64,000 bases of DNA from Pikeienuella litoralis (GTDB lineage Bacteria; Pseudomonadota; Alphaproteobacteria; Rhodobacterales; Rhodobacteraceae), in NCBI RefSeq assembly GCF_037646705.1, contig NZ_JBBHER010000010.1, positions 62,001 through 126,000 of the forward strand. Direction: 5' to 3'. The notes under the pieces were generated by a model, which worked only from the letters and a program-made list of their open reading frames with translations, was not told the DNA's origin and ran no database searches. A program made the position numbers and the translations under genes. Numbering within the stretch: the stretch's first letter is position 1; each line of letters begins with the position of its first letter. Of this stretch, positions 43,220 through 52,370 are shown one piece after another.

Positions 43220-44085
43220 GCGAGAAAAGCCCCGCGGGCCACCCGCGCGACGACGTCATCCCCCCGGTCGTTCCTCCGCTCCCGCGCGAGCGGCATCTCG
43301 GGCGGAACCTGCCGCCCGCGACCGCGCTCGACTGGCTCCGCGAGGGCTGGTCGGATTTTCGCACCCATCCCACGCCGAGCATCCTCTACGGGCTCGCCAT
43401 CTACATCGTCTCGATGGTCGTGGTCTGGCTCCTCTTCTATCTCGAGCTGGATTATTTCATCTTCCCCGCGCTCGCGGGGTTCGTCGTCATCGGCCCGCTG
43501 GTCGCCAGCGGCCTCTACGAGAAGAGCCGCCGGCTCGAAGCCGGGGAGCCGGTGAGCTTCGCCTCGATGATCTTCGTGCGCCCGCGCGCCGGCCGCTCCG
43601 CGCTCTTCATGGGCGTCATGCTGCTCGGCCTCTTTCTGCTCTGGCAGCGCGCGGCGGTGATCGTCTATTCGCTCTTTTTCGGGGTCGTCGCCTTTCCCGG
43701 GATCGACGAGATCGCGCCGATGCTGTTCCTCACCTCGACCGGATGGGCGCTGCTCATCGTCGGCGGCGCGGTCGGCGCGCTCTTCGCCGCCTTCGGCTTC
43801 GCGATCAGCGTCTTCGCCGCGCCGATGCTGCTCGAAGAGAAGACCGACGCGCTCAGCGCCTTCGCGCTCAGCATCGCGATGGTCTGGAACAACCTGCCGG
43901 TCATGATCGCCTGGGGGGCGATCGTGCTCGCGCTGTTCATCTTCTCGGTGCTGACGGCGCTCATCGGCCTGATCGTGGTCTTCCCCGTTCTCGGCCACGC
44001 CACCTGGCGCGCCTACAAGGCCCTGAAGCCGACGGAGGAGCAGCGCACCTACCACGTCGTCGGCCCCCGCCCCGACGCGGGCTGA
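43213..44085 (+). CDS. DUF2189 family membrane protein
   Basis: A 290-residue protein with about six membrane helices after a cytosolic N-terminal part (RNLPPATALDWLREGWSDFRT). GPLVASGLYEKSRRLEAGE and HATWRAYKAL are typical for DUF2189, often next to cbb3 or other respiratory genes. Function is unknown. It overlaps the preceding small gene by 7 bases and is the last gene of the operon; a hairpin follows 42 bases later. Confidence 0.8.
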   Translation: MLSEKSPAGHPRDDVIPPVVPPLPRERHLGRNLPPATALDWLREGWSDFRTHPTPSILYGLAIYIVSMVVVWLLFYLELDYFIFPALAGFVVIGPLVASGLYEKSRRLEAGEPVSFASMIFVRPRAGRSALFMGVMLLGLFLLWQRAAVIVYSLFFGVVAFPGIDEIAPMLFLTSTGWALLIVGGAVGALFAAFGFAISVFAAPMLLEEKTDALSAFALSIAMVWNNLPVMIAWGAIVLALFIFSVLTALIGLIVVFPVLGHATWRAYKALKPTEEQRTYHVVGPRPDAG

Positions 44086-44127
44086 GACCCGCCCCCGGGG
44101 CGCCCCGCCCGCCGCCCGGACGCAAAA

Positions 44128-44159
44128 CGCGCCGGCCCTCTTTTCGGGGGGCCGGCGCG
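44128..44159. terminator. Bidirectional hairpin terminator between convergent genes
   Basis: The arms CGCGCCGGCCC and GGGCCGGCGCG pair over at least 11 bases (44128-44138 with 44149-44159), with a loop containing TTTTC. On the minus strand TTTTG follows directly, on the plus strand only GTCGTTTC. It lies between the convergent DUF2189 and acyl-CoA dehydrogenase genes and probably serves both, better on the minus side. Confidence 0.7.
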
Positions 44160-44239
44160 GTCGTTTCAGGGGGCGGGCTCCGGGCCCGGGTTGTAAAGAT
44201 TTACAACGCCGCGCCCGAAAAAATTTACACGTCCGGCGC

Positions 44240-45475
44240 CTACATGAACGCCTGCAATCCGGTCTGCGCGCGCCCGAGGATCAGCGCGTGAACGTCATGC
44301 GTGCCCTCATAGGTGTTGACCGCTTCGAGGTTCATCACATGGCGGATCACGCCATATTCATCCGAGACGCCATTGCCGCCATGCATGTCGCGCGACACCC
44401 GGGCGATATCCAGCGCCTTCCCGCAATTGTTCCGCTTCATCAATGAGATAAGCTCCGCGGACGCGCGGTGGTCATCCATGAGGCGGCCAAGACGAAGGCA
44501 GCCCTGAAGGCCAAGCGCGATTTCGGTCTGCATGTCCGCCAGCTTCTTCTGGATCAGCTGCGTCGCGGCCAGCGGCCTGCCGAACTGCTTGCGCTCCAGC
44601 GTATAGGTCCGCGCCGCGTGCCAGCAGAACTCCGCCGCGCCCATCACGCCCCAGGAGATCCCGTAGCGCGCCCGGTTGAGGCACCCGAACGGCCCCGCGA
44701 GGCCCGCCACGTTCGGCAGGATATTCTCTTCCGGAACAAAGACTTCATCCATCTGGATCATGCCGGTGATCGATGCGCGAAGTGAGAATTTCCCCTCGAT
44801 CTTCGGCGCCACGAGGCCCTTCATCCCCTTCTCGAGGACGAAGCCCTTGATCTTGCCGTCATGCTTGTCCGACTTCGCCCAGACCACGAACACGTCCGCG
44901 ATCGGGCTGTTGGAGATCCAGTTCTTCGCGCCCGACAGCAGATAACCGCCGTCGACCGCCTTCGCCCGCGTCAGCATTCCGCCCGGGTCGGAGCCGAAAT
45001 CCGGCTCGGTCAGCCCGAAACAGCCGACCCATTCGCCCGAGGCCAGTTTCGGCAGGTACTTCTTCCGCTGCTTTTCGGTCCCGTAGGCGAAGATCGGATG
45101 CATCACCAGCGAGGATTGCACGGACATCGCGGACCGATAGCCCGAATCCACCCGCTCCACCTCCCGCGCGATCAGACCATAGGCGACGTAATTGACCCCG
45201 GGTCCGCCATAGGCCTCGGGAATTGTCGGGCCCAGAAGCCCCAACTTCCCCATCTCATTCATGATTTCCCGGTGAAAGATCTCCTTTCGGTTCGCCTCCG
45301 TCACCCGGCTCATCAGTCGATCCTGGCAATAGGCGCGCGCCGAATCGCGGATCATCCGCTCGTCTTCGGTGAGTTGATCCTCAAGAAGAAACGGATCCTC
45401 CCACACCATCGCCGGCGGTTTCGCGCGGGCGCTCTCGGGGGTCGCGATTTCTTCCGTATCGCTGGATTTCAGCAT
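44240..45475 (-). CDS. gcdH: Glutaryl-CoA dehydrogenase-type acyl-CoA dehydrogenase
   Basis: A flavoenzyme of about 411 residues that oxidises and decarboxylates glutaryl-CoA to crotonyl-CoA in lysine and tryptophan breakdown. CFGLTEPDFGSDPGGMLTRA and NWISNSPIADVFVVWAKS match the family, the Arg in KFSLRASITGMIQMDEVF lies at the substrate site, and the C-terminus NLEAVNTYEGTHDVHALILG, RAQTGLQAF with the catalytic Glu is characteristic for GcdH. Start codons at 45475 and 45481 are both possible; AAAGG fits 45475 better. Confidence 0.88.
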   Translation of the reverse strand: MLKSSDTEEIATPESARAKPPAMVWEDPFLLEDQLTEDERMIRDSARAYCQDRLMSRVTEANRKEIFHREIMNEMGKLGLLGPTIPEAYGGPGVNYVAYGLIAREVERVDSGYRSAMSVQSSLVMHPIFAYGTEKQRKKYLPKLASGEWVGCFGLTEPDFGSDPGGMLTRAKAVDGGYLLSGAKNWISNSPIADVFVVWAKSDKHDGKIKGFVLEKGMKGLVAPKIEGKFSLRASITGMIQMDEVFVPEENILPNVAGLAGPFGCLNRARYGISWGVMGAAEFCWHAARTYTLERKQFGRPLAATQLIQKKLADMQTEIALGLQGCLRLGRLMDDHRASAELISLMKRNNCGKALDIARVSRDMHGGNGVSDEYGVIRHVMNLEAVNTYEGTHDVHALILGRAQTGLQAFM

Positions 45476-45637
45476 GTGCATACGCCTTTTTTCATATCCC
45501 AGGGCTCGCAGAGAGTTACCGCAGCCGAACCGCGTCGGCAATGAAAGCCGCCATCATGAAATTTACAGGATCGGGCGATCCGGTCTTTAAGCCGCCGCGC
45601 GGCGGGCCTAGTGTCCCAAAAAACGCGGGAGAACGCC

Positions 45638-46789
45638 ATGATGAACTCATTCACTTTTCAGACCACGCGCTCGATCATCTCCGAGGTCGGCGCGACCGGC
45701 AAGATCGGCGAACTCGCCGCCGGGCTCGGCTGCGGCAAGGTGGCGCTGATCACGGATCGCGGGATCCGCGACGCCGGCCTTCTCGAAGAGGCGCTGAAGG
45801 GGCTGAAATCGGCGGGCGTCGACGTCTGGATCTTCGATGAGGTCGTCGCCGACCCGCCCGAGGCGCTGATCCTCGACGCGGTCGCGCGCGCCAAGGCGGA
45901 AAAGGTGGACGGCGTCGTCGCCATCGGCGGCGGCTCCTCGCTCGACTGCGCGAAACTGATCGCGCTTCTGGTCAATTCGGATCAGCCGCTCTCGGAGATG
46001 TACGGCATCGGCCTCGCCACCGGCGCGCGCCTGCCGCTGATCGTCTCGCCGACGACGGCCGGCACCGGATCCGAGGTCACGCCGATCGCCATCGTCACCA
46101 CCGGATCGGCCGAAAAGAAGGGCGTCGTCGCGCCGCAGCTCTTCCCCGACTGGGCGGTCCTCGACGCGGAATTAACAGTCGGATTGCCCGCCCACGTCAC
46201 CGCCGCCACCGGCATAGACGCCATGGTCCACGCGATCGAGGCCTACACCTCCCGGCACAAGAAGAACGTCATGTCCGACGCGCTGGCGCGGCAGGCGCTC
46301 GGCCTTCTCGGCGCGAATATCCGCCGCGCATGCGTCGAGCCCGGCGACCGCGACGCGCGGGGCGCGATGCTGCTCGGCTCCATGCTGGCGGGGATGGCTT
46401 TCGCCAACGCGCCGGTGGCGGCGGTCCATGCGCTGGCCTATCCGATCGGCGGGCATTTTCATGTGCCGCACGGGCTTTCCAACGCGCTGGTTCTGCCGCA
46501 TGTCCTCGCGTTCAACATGCCGGCGGCGGCGCCCCTATACGCGGAGATCGCGCCGTTGATCTTTCCTGAGCTGGCGAACGACCCGGATCCGGCCGCCGGC
46601 CTGCCCGACGCCTTCGCCCGCCTCGGGCCGGAGCTCGGCATGAAGTCGAAGCTCTCGGAGGTCGGCGTCAGCCACAACCATCTGCCGATGATGGCGGAGG
46701 ACGCGATGAAGCAGACCCGGCTTCTGGTCAACAACCCGCGGGAGATGACGCTCGAGGCGGCGCGGGAGATCTACGCGGCGGCGCTTTGA
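45638..46789 (+). CDS. Iron-containing alcohol dehydrogenase
   Basis: A 383-residue group III alcohol dehydrogenase. NAD-binding VVAIGGGSSLDCAKLIAL lies near 95, PTTAGTGSEVTPIAIVT near 138, and the iron ligands are Asp and His in GIDAMVHAIEAYTS near 197, His in HALAYPIGGHFHVPHG near 265. GGGAG 6 bases ahead supports the ATG at 45638. It diverges from the acyl-CoA dehydrogenase gene. Substrate is unknown. Confidence 0.88.
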   Translation: MMNSFTFQTTRSIISEVGATGKIGELAAGLGCGKVALITDRGIRDAGLLEEALKGLKSAGVDVWIFDEVVADPPEALILDAVARAKAEKVDGVVAIGGGSSLDCAKLIALLVNSDQPLSEMYGIGLATGARLPLIVSPTTAGTGSEVTPIAIVTTGSAEKKGVVAPQLFPDWAVLDAELTVGLPAHVTAATGIDAMVHAIEAYTSRHKKNVMSDALARQALGLLGANIRRACVEPGDRDARGAMLLGSMLAGMAFANAPVAAVHALAYPIGGHFHVPHGLSNALVLPHVLAFNMPAAAPLYAEIAPLIFPELANDPDPAAGLPDAFARLGPELGMKSKLSEVGVSHNHLPMMAEDAMKQTRLLVNNPREMTLEAAREIYAAAL

Positions 46790-46820
46790 GCCCCGCGGCG
46801 CCGCCGGCAAGAAAGGACGC

Positions 46821-47732
46821 ATGAGCCATCACGGCCATCACCATATCGACCCGGAGGCCGGCGACCGGCGCGTCGCCTTCGCCATTCTGGTCAATCTCGG
46901 CCTGACGGCGGCGCAGGTCATCGGCGGCGTCCTCGCCGGCAGCCTCGCGTTGATCGCCGACGCGCTCCACAATTTTTCCGACGCGGTCGCGCTCATCATC
47001 GCTTTCGGCGCGCGGAAGATCGCGCGCCGCCCCGCCGACCCTGACATGACGTTCGGTTACGGCCGGGCCGAGGCGATCGCGGCGCTGGTCAATTATGTCA
47101 CGCTGATCATCGTCGGCGTCTACCTCGTCTATGAGGCGATGACGCGGTTCATCACCCCTCAGGGCGTGGACGGATGGCTCGTCGTCGTCATCGCGGGGGT
47201 GGCGCTCGCGGTCGATCTCATCACGGCGCTGCTCACCTACCGCTTGTCAAAAACCAGCATCAACATACGCGCGGCGTTTCTGCACAATGTCGCGGATGCG
47301 CTCGGCTCCGTCGCGGTGATCGTCGCGGGCGCGCTGATCCTGCTCTACGATTGGCGTCTGGTCGACCCGATCGTGACATTGCTGATCGCCGGCTACATTC
47401 TGTGGCAGGCCGCGAGGGAGATCGGCGCCGTCATCCGCATCCTGATGCTCGGAAGCCCGCCGAAGCTGGATTCAAGCGAGGTGGCCGCGCGCATCCGCGC
47501 CGTGGAGGGCGTCCGGAGCGCGCACCACATCCACCTCTGGCAGATGGACGAGCACGAATCCGCGCTCGAAGCGCACATCGTTCTCACCGATGAGGCCGCA
47601 GGGCGCGCGACCGAGGTCAGGACCGCGATCAAGGCGCGCCTTCGCGGCGAATTCGGCATCGGCCACAGCACGCTGGAGATGGAGGCGGGCGACGACGCCT
47701 GCGCGGAGACTCAAGTCTTCGGTCACAGCTGA
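46821..47732 (+). CDS. Cation diffusion facilitator (CDF) metal exporter
   Basis: A 303-residue protein that exchanges Zn, Co or similar ions for protons. N-terminal His-rich MSHHGHHH, six helices, the metal site of helix 2 in LIADALHNFSDAVALI and that of helix 5 in AFLHNVADALGSVAVI, and a cytosolic C-terminal domain with VRSAHHIHLWQMDEHESALE. Length and layout match ZitB/CzcD-type CDF proteins. Confidence 0.92.
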   Translation: MSHHGHHHIDPEAGDRRVAFAILVNLGLTAAQVIGGVLAGSLALIADALHNFSDAVALIIAFGARKIARRPADPDMTFGYGRAEAIAALVNYVTLIIVGVYLVYEAMTRFITPQGVDGWLVVVIAGVALAVDLITALLTYRLSKTSINIRAAFLHNVADALGSVAVIVAGALILLYDWRLVDPIVTLLIAGYILWQAAREIGAVIRILMLGSPPKLDSSEVAARIRAVEGVRSAHHIHLWQMDEHESALEAHIVLTDEAAGRATEVRTAIKARLRGEFGIGHSTLEMEAGDDACAETQVFGHS

Positions 47733-47757
47733 AGTCGACGCCCGCCGTCCAGGAAGG

Positions 47758-49083
47758 TCAGGCCTTGGCCGACGCTTTCCCGGACCGCCAGTTGCGGTTG
47801 CCGCGCGGCTTGCCGCCCGGCGCGTTCTCGGCCCGGCGCTGGCGCGGCGCGCTCTGCGATTTACGGGGTTGCTGGCCCTGCGGCCGGCCGCCGCCGCCGC
47901 CCCGGTTCCGATTGCCGCCGCCGCGCGAGGGCGGCGCCTCGTCCGGGCCTTTCGGCCCGTCTCCGACCATTTCCAGGTGCGTGCCGATCAGCCGCTCGAT
48001 CGAACGGAGATAGCCGCGCTCGGACGCGTCGCAGAAGCTGATCGCCTGCCCTTCGGCCCCGGCCCGCGCGGTGCGGCCGATCCGATGAACGTAGCTTTCC
48101 GGCTCATTCGGCAGGTCGTAGTTCAGAATATGGGTCACGCCGCCGATGTCGATGCCGCGCGCCGCGATATCCGTCGCCACCAGCACCCGGACCGAGCCGG
48201 ATCCGAAGCGCTTGATCGCCCGCTGGCGGGCGTTCTGGCTCTTGCCGCCATGGATCGCGTCGGCGACGACGCCCGCTCGCTCGAGATCTTCCGCGACCTT
48301 GTTGGCGCGGTGCTTCGTGCGGGTGAAGAGGATTACCTTCTCCAGGTCGCGATCCGAGAGAAGATCCAGAAGAAGCGAGGTCTTCGCCTTGCCGTCCACA
48401 TGGCGGACGGTCTGGCCGATCCGCTCCACCGGCGTCGCCTGCGGCGTCACCTCGACGCGGGCCGGATCACGCAGGAACTCCGCGGCGAGCTTCGCGACGT
48501 CGCCCTCCATGGTGGCGGAGAACATCAGGGTCTGGCGCGCTTTCGGCGTGCCGCCGACGATGCGGCGCACGTCGTGAACGAATCCCATGTCCAGCATCCG
48601 GTCCGCCTCGTCGAGCACGAGATGCTCGATCGCGTCGAGAGAGACATGACGCGACGCGATGTGGTCCAGAAGCCGCCCCGGCGTCGCGACGACGATGTCC
48701 ACGCCCCGGCTCAACGCCTTGATCTGGTTGCCGTGGCCGACGCCGCCGAAGATCACCGTCTGAAACAGCCGGAGATGCTGCGCGTAGCTTCGCATCTCCT
48801 CGCCGATCTGGATCGCGAGTTCGCGCGTCGGCGCCAGGATCAGCGCGCGCGGGCCGCGGGCGCCGCGCTGAGGCGCCTTCGTCGACAACGCATGCAGGAT
48901 CGGCAGAGAGAACGCCGCCGTCTTGCCGGTGCCGGTCTGGGCGATGCCGATCATGTCGCGGCCGGCCATCAGCGCGGGGATCGCCTGCGCCTGGATCGGC
49001 GTCGGCGTTTCGTAATCGCGCGATTCAAGAGCACGAAGAATGGGCTCGGCGAAGCCAAGCTCCCTAAAAGTCAGATCTGTCAC
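47758..49083 (-). CDS. rhlE: DEAD-box RNA helicase (RhlE type)
   Basis: A 441-residue RNA helicase. Q motif FAEPILRALESRDYETPTPI, Walker A AQTGTGKTAAFSLPILH, motif II VLDEADRMLDMGF, motif III FSATM, and motif VI YVHRIGRTARAGAEG are all intact. The C-terminal 70 residues are rich in Gly, Arg and Gln (GGGNRNRGGGGGRPQGQQ), an RNA-binding tail. Converges with the CDF gene with a 25-base gap. It probably acts in ribosome assembly or RNA turnover. Confidence 0.92.
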   Translation of the reverse strand: MTDLTFRELGFAEPILRALESRDYETPTPIQAQAIPALMAGRDMIGIAQTGTGKTAAFSLPILHALSTKAPQRGARGPRALILAPTRELAIQIGEEMRSYAQHLRLFQTVIFGGVGHGNQIKALSRGVDIVVATPGRLLDHIASRHVSLDAIEHLVLDEADRMLDMGFVHDVRRIVGGTPKARQTLMFSATMEGDVAKLAAEFLRDPARVEVTPQATPVERIGQTVRHVDGKAKTSLLLDLLSDRDLEKVILFTRTKHRANKVAEDLERAGVVADAIHGGKSQNARQRAIKRFGSGSVRVLVATDIAARGIDIGGVTHILNYDLPNEPESYVHRIGRTARAGAEGQAISFCDASERGYLRSIERLIGTHLEMVGDGPKGPDEAPPSRGGGNRNRGGGGGRPQGQQPRKSQSAPRQRRAENAPGGKPRGNRNWRSGKASAKA

Positions 49084-49324
49084 TTAAATTCCCTTACCGC
49101 CTCGGACGTGACGTCGTGTCATCGTCCGGCGGGCGGCCTGTTCCGGGCGCAGCCGGAAGAGGCTATATTTCGAAGGCCCCTTCCGCGACCGGTCTCGGCT
49201 CCGCGAGTGCGGGAACCGGACGATGCGCCATCGCGGGAACAGGCGTGTAGGCGGCAGATGCGCCCTCAGTCGGGTTAAGTCAATAGCACTGACGAATTTC
49301 GCGCCGCCCCATGGGCCTCGCCGC

Positions 49325-49894
49325 TCACAGCCGCCCGATCAATTCCGCCAGCGCGCCGCGCGCGCGATCGACGAGATCGGCGTAAGCCGCAAGATGCGGC
49401 TCCAGCGCCGGCGCGAGCCCCGCGATCTCATCCCGCTCGACATAGAGCGCCGCCAGAATCAGCGCGAGCAGCGCCACCGTCATGAAGCCCGCGAGGAACG
49501 CGGCGCCGGCGCCCGAACGCGGTTCCGCACCCCCGCTTCGCGCCGCGAAGAACGCGTCATCCGGCGCGCCTTCATTGGCGCGGCGCGGCTCCGCGGCGGG
49601 CCCGCTTTCGGGCGAGGTCTCCTCCGACGCTTCGCCGTCGATCGCTGGCGCTTCCGGCGGCTCCGGCGCGGCGGGCGTCTCGGGCGCGATCACCGTCTCG
49701 CGGGCGCCGTCAGGGCGCTGCCGGTTGCGCGCCGCCTTCTCCACCGCGGCCACGGCCTCCGCGAGGCTGGCCGAGCGCGGCCGCTGGAACCATTCCGTCC
49801 CGCAATCCGCGCAACGGACCTTCCGGCCGCCGGCGCCGATCGCATCCGCGTCGATTTCATATTCGATGGCGCAGGTCGGGCAGATCAGACGCAT
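49325..49894 (-). CDS. Zinc-ribbon (MJ0042-type) membrane protein
   Basis: A 189-residue protein. MRLICPTCAIEYEIDADAIG and VRCADCGTEWF form the N-terminal zinc ribbon with two Cys-x2-Cys pairs (residues 5-8 and 28-31). A long Ala/Pro/Glu-rich linker is followed by one membrane helix (AAFLAGFMTVALLALILAAL) near 135. Proteins of this type stand beside ftsE in many Rhodobacterales. Function is unknown. The start at 49894 begins the zinc ribbon. Confidence 0.82.
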   Translation of the reverse strand: MRLICPTCAIEYEIDADAIGAGGRKVRCADCGTEWFQRPRSASLAEAVAAVEKAARNRQRPDGARETVIAPETPAAPEPPEAPAIDGEASEETSPESGPAAEPRRANEGAPDDAFFAARSGGAEPRSGAGAAFLAGFMTVALLALILAALYVERDEIAGLAPALEPHLAAYADLVDRARGALAELIGRL

Positions 49895-50069
49895 GTGCTT
49901 CTCCGGCCTCTCAGATTTCCGCAGGGCGCGGGGCTCGCTTTCAATGACGCGGCTTATACCGCGGACCGGGCCCTGCGCCAAGGACGGGCCGGGAACGCGT
50001 GAGGCGTTGTCACGCGGCGGCGGCTTTGCGATTGTCGCGCCGGATGAAGCGCAAGGGAAGCCGCGTCAG

Positions 50070-50741
50070 ATGATCGAATTCAAGGCTGCGGGGTTCAGCT
50101 ATGGCGACCATGATGTGCTCCGCGACGTCACGCTCACGCTCGAACCCGGCTCCATGCATTTCCTTACCGGGCGATCCGGGGCCGGCAAGACGACCGTGCT
50201 GCGGCTCATTTATCTCGCGCTCCGCCCCGGCGCGGGCGAAGTCCGCGTGTTCGGGCGCGACACCGCCACCATTCCGCGGCGCGAGGCGCCGGCGATCCGG
50301 CGGCGAATGGGCGTCGTGCTTCAGGATTGCGACCTGATCGATCATATCACGGTGCTGGAGAACATCGCCCTCCCGCTCAGGATCGCCGGGAGGGACGCCC
50401 GGCCGCGGGCCGAATTGAGGGAGCTTGGCGCGTGGGTCGGGCTTTCGCGGCGGCTGGACGCGCGCCCGGCGGAGCTTTCCTCGGGCGAACGCCAGCGCGC
50501 CGCCATCGCCCGCGCCGTCGTCGCCTCGCCCGAACTCATCATCGCCGACGAGCCGACCGGGAATGTCGACGCCGACACGGCGGAGCGGATCATGTCCCTC
50601 TTCATCGAATTGAACCGGCTGGGCAAAACCGTCCTGATCGCCACGCACGACCTGAACCTGATGCGCGCCGCGCAGGGCGTCAGCGCGCATGTCCTGAAGA
50701 TCAAGGACGGGCGCATCTTTCGCTCCGGAGCGCCGATATGA
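50070..50741 (+). CDS. ftsE: Cell division ATP-binding protein FtsE
   Basis: A 223-residue ABC ATPase that, with FtsX, controls cell wall hydrolases at division. FLTGRSGAGKTTVLRLI (Walker A near 33), QDCDLIDHITVLENIALPL, signature LSSGERQRAAIARAV near 138 and IIADEPTGNVDADTAERIM. The stop overlaps the ftsX start. The gene diverges from the zinc-ribbon gene. Confidence 0.9.
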   Translation: MIEFKAAGFSYGDHDVLRDVTLTLEPGSMHFLTGRSGAGKTTVLRLIYLALRPGAGEVRVFGRDTATIPRREAPAIRRRMGVVLQDCDLIDHITVLENIALPLRIAGRDARPRAELRELGAWVGLSRRLDARPAELSSGERQRAAIARAVVASPELIIADEPTGNVDADTAERIMSLFIELNRLGKTVLIATHDLNLMRAAQGVSAHVLKIKDGRIFRSGAPI

Positions 50742-51637
50742 AGGCCTTGACCCGGCCCGGCGCCCGGTTGTCGTCCGGCGCGCCCTCCATCGCGCCGCGC
50801 GCCGGCGTGATCGGCGGGCTGATCGCGCTGGTCGCGGCGGCGATGGGCTTTCTCGCGACGGCCGGCGCGCTGACCGGCTTCGCCGCCGACCGCGTGGCCG
50901 GCCGCTGGACCGCCGCGCTCGAAACCGTCGCCACCGTCCGGGTCTCATCCCCCGAAGACCGCATGAAGGACGATGTGGCGGCCGCGCTCGCGATCCTGCG
51001 CGCGGCGCCGGGGGTCGCGTCGGCGCACGCGCTCTCGGACGCCGAATCGCGCGCCCTTCTCGCGCCCTGGCTCGGACCGGACGCCGATATCGAGGCGCTG
51101 CCGACTCCGGCCCTGATCGACGTGACGCTCGAAGGCGCCGGGCCGGATATCGACGAGATCCGCCGCCGCTTCGCGCTCGACGCGCCAGGGGCGGTCTGGG
51201 ACGATCACCGCGAGTGGCGGGCGCCGCTCGTCATCGCGGCGCGCGGCCTGCGGCGGACGGCGGCCATCGGCGTTCTGGTCTCCATCGCCGCGCTGGCCGC
51301 GATGGTCGCGGTCGCGGCGACGGCGGCGCTCTGGTCCGGCGCCGGCGTGGTCCGCACCTTGACGCTGATCGGCGCGGGGGACCGCTTCATCGCCCGCGCG
51401 TTCGAGCGGCCTTTCGCCGTCCGCGCGGCGCTCGGCGCCGGAATCGGCGCGCTCGCCGCCGCGTTGATCGCGCTGAACATGCCCCGGGTGGAGGCTATCG
51501 ACGTCTTCGTCGCCGGCGGCGTCGGGGTCGACTGGCGGCTCGCCGTCCTCGCGCCGCTCATCGCGGCGCTGATCGCCAGCCTGACCGCCCTCGGCGCGAC
51601 GAGGGCGGCGACTTATCTCGTGCTACATCGGAGTTGA
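50738..51637 (+). CDS. ftsX: Cell division protein FtsX
   Basis: A 299-residue membrane protein with four helices: residues 24-47, 171-195, about 215-250 and 268-292. A periplasmic domain lies between the first two (RVSSPEDRMKDDVAAAL, VASAHALSDAESRALLAPWL), as in FtsX. Sequence is very Ala-rich, but order, size and overlap with ftsE make the call safe. Confidence 0.88.
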   Translation: MKALTRPGARLSSGAPSIAPRAGVIGGLIALVAAAMGFLATAGALTGFAADRVAGRWTAALETVATVRVSSPEDRMKDDVAAALAILRAAPGVASAHALSDAESRALLAPWLGPDADIEALPTPALIDVTLEGAGPDIDEIRRRFALDAPGAVWDDHREWRAPLVIAARGLRRTAAIGVLVSIAALAAMVAVAATAALWSGAGVVRTLTLIGAGDRFIARAFERPFAVRAALGAGIGALAAALIALNMPRVEAIDVFVAGGVGVDWRLAVLAPLIAALIASLTALGATRAATYLVLHRS

Positions 51638-51641
51638 GACG

Positions 51642-52364
51642 GTGCGCCTTCTCCGCTCGCTGATCTTTTTCATCTGGTTCTACGGGCTCATGGTTCTGAT
51701 CGGGCTCCTTTTCACCCCGCTGGCGGTCTGGTCGCGCCGGGGCGCGTATCTGGGCGTCCGGGTCTTCCTTCGCCCCGCGTTCTGGGGGCTCAGGGTCTTC
51801 TGCGGGTTGACGGCGGAGACCCGCGGAACGGTTCCCAAGGGCGATGTGGTGATCGCGTCGAAACACCAGAGCTTTCTCGACATCCTGATTCTTCTGCGCG
51901 ATCTGCCGGCGGCGAAATTCGTCATGAAGCGCAGTCTGGTCTGGGCGCCGGTGGTCGGGCTTTACGCGCTTCGCATCGGCGCGAGCCCGATCACCCGGAA
52001 CCGGGGGTTCGCTTCGATCAAGGAATTGATGCGGGAGGTCGGACGCAGGCGCGCTCTCGGCGGGCAATTGGTGATCTTTCCGCAGGGGACCCGCACCGCG
52101 CCTGGCGAGGCCGCGCCATACAGGCCCGGCGCGTATCTCATTTGCCGGACCCACAATCTGCCCTGCGTGCCCGCCGCGACGAATACAGGGTGTTTCTGGC
52201 CGCGGGGCGGGATCATACGCAAACCGGGCGTCGCCGTGATCGAGTTTCTGGAGCCGCTTCCTTCGGATCTGGGCGCGCGCGCCTTCACGAAGGCGCTCGC
52301 CGACCGGATCGAGCCGGCGAGCGAGCGCCTGGCCGCCGAGGCCGAGGCGCGGCCCGGCGCCTGA
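51642..52364 (+). CDS. plsC: 1-acyl-sn-glycerol-3-phosphate acyltransferase (PlsC)
   Basis: A 240-residue inner-membrane enzyme that makes phosphatidic acid. Residues 5-30 are a membrane helix. The HX4D motif is in ASKHQSFLDIL near 74, and FPQGTRTAPGE near 147 is the acyltransferase motif III. The start is GTG at 51642, 4 bases after the ftsX stop, so it belongs to the same operon. Confidence 0.9.
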   Translation: MRLLRSLIFFIWFYGLMVLIGLLFTPLAVWSRRGAYLGVRVFLRPAFWGLRVFCGLTAETRGTVPKGDVVIASKHQSFLDILILLRDLPAAKFVMKRSLVWAPVVGLYALRIGASPITRNRGFASIKELMREVGRRRALGGQLVIFPQGTRTAPGEAAPYRPGAYLICRTHNLPCVPAATNTGCFWPRGGIIRKPGVAVIEFLEPLPSDLGARAFTKALADRIEPASERLAAEAEARPGA

Positions 52365-52370
52365 CCCGCC

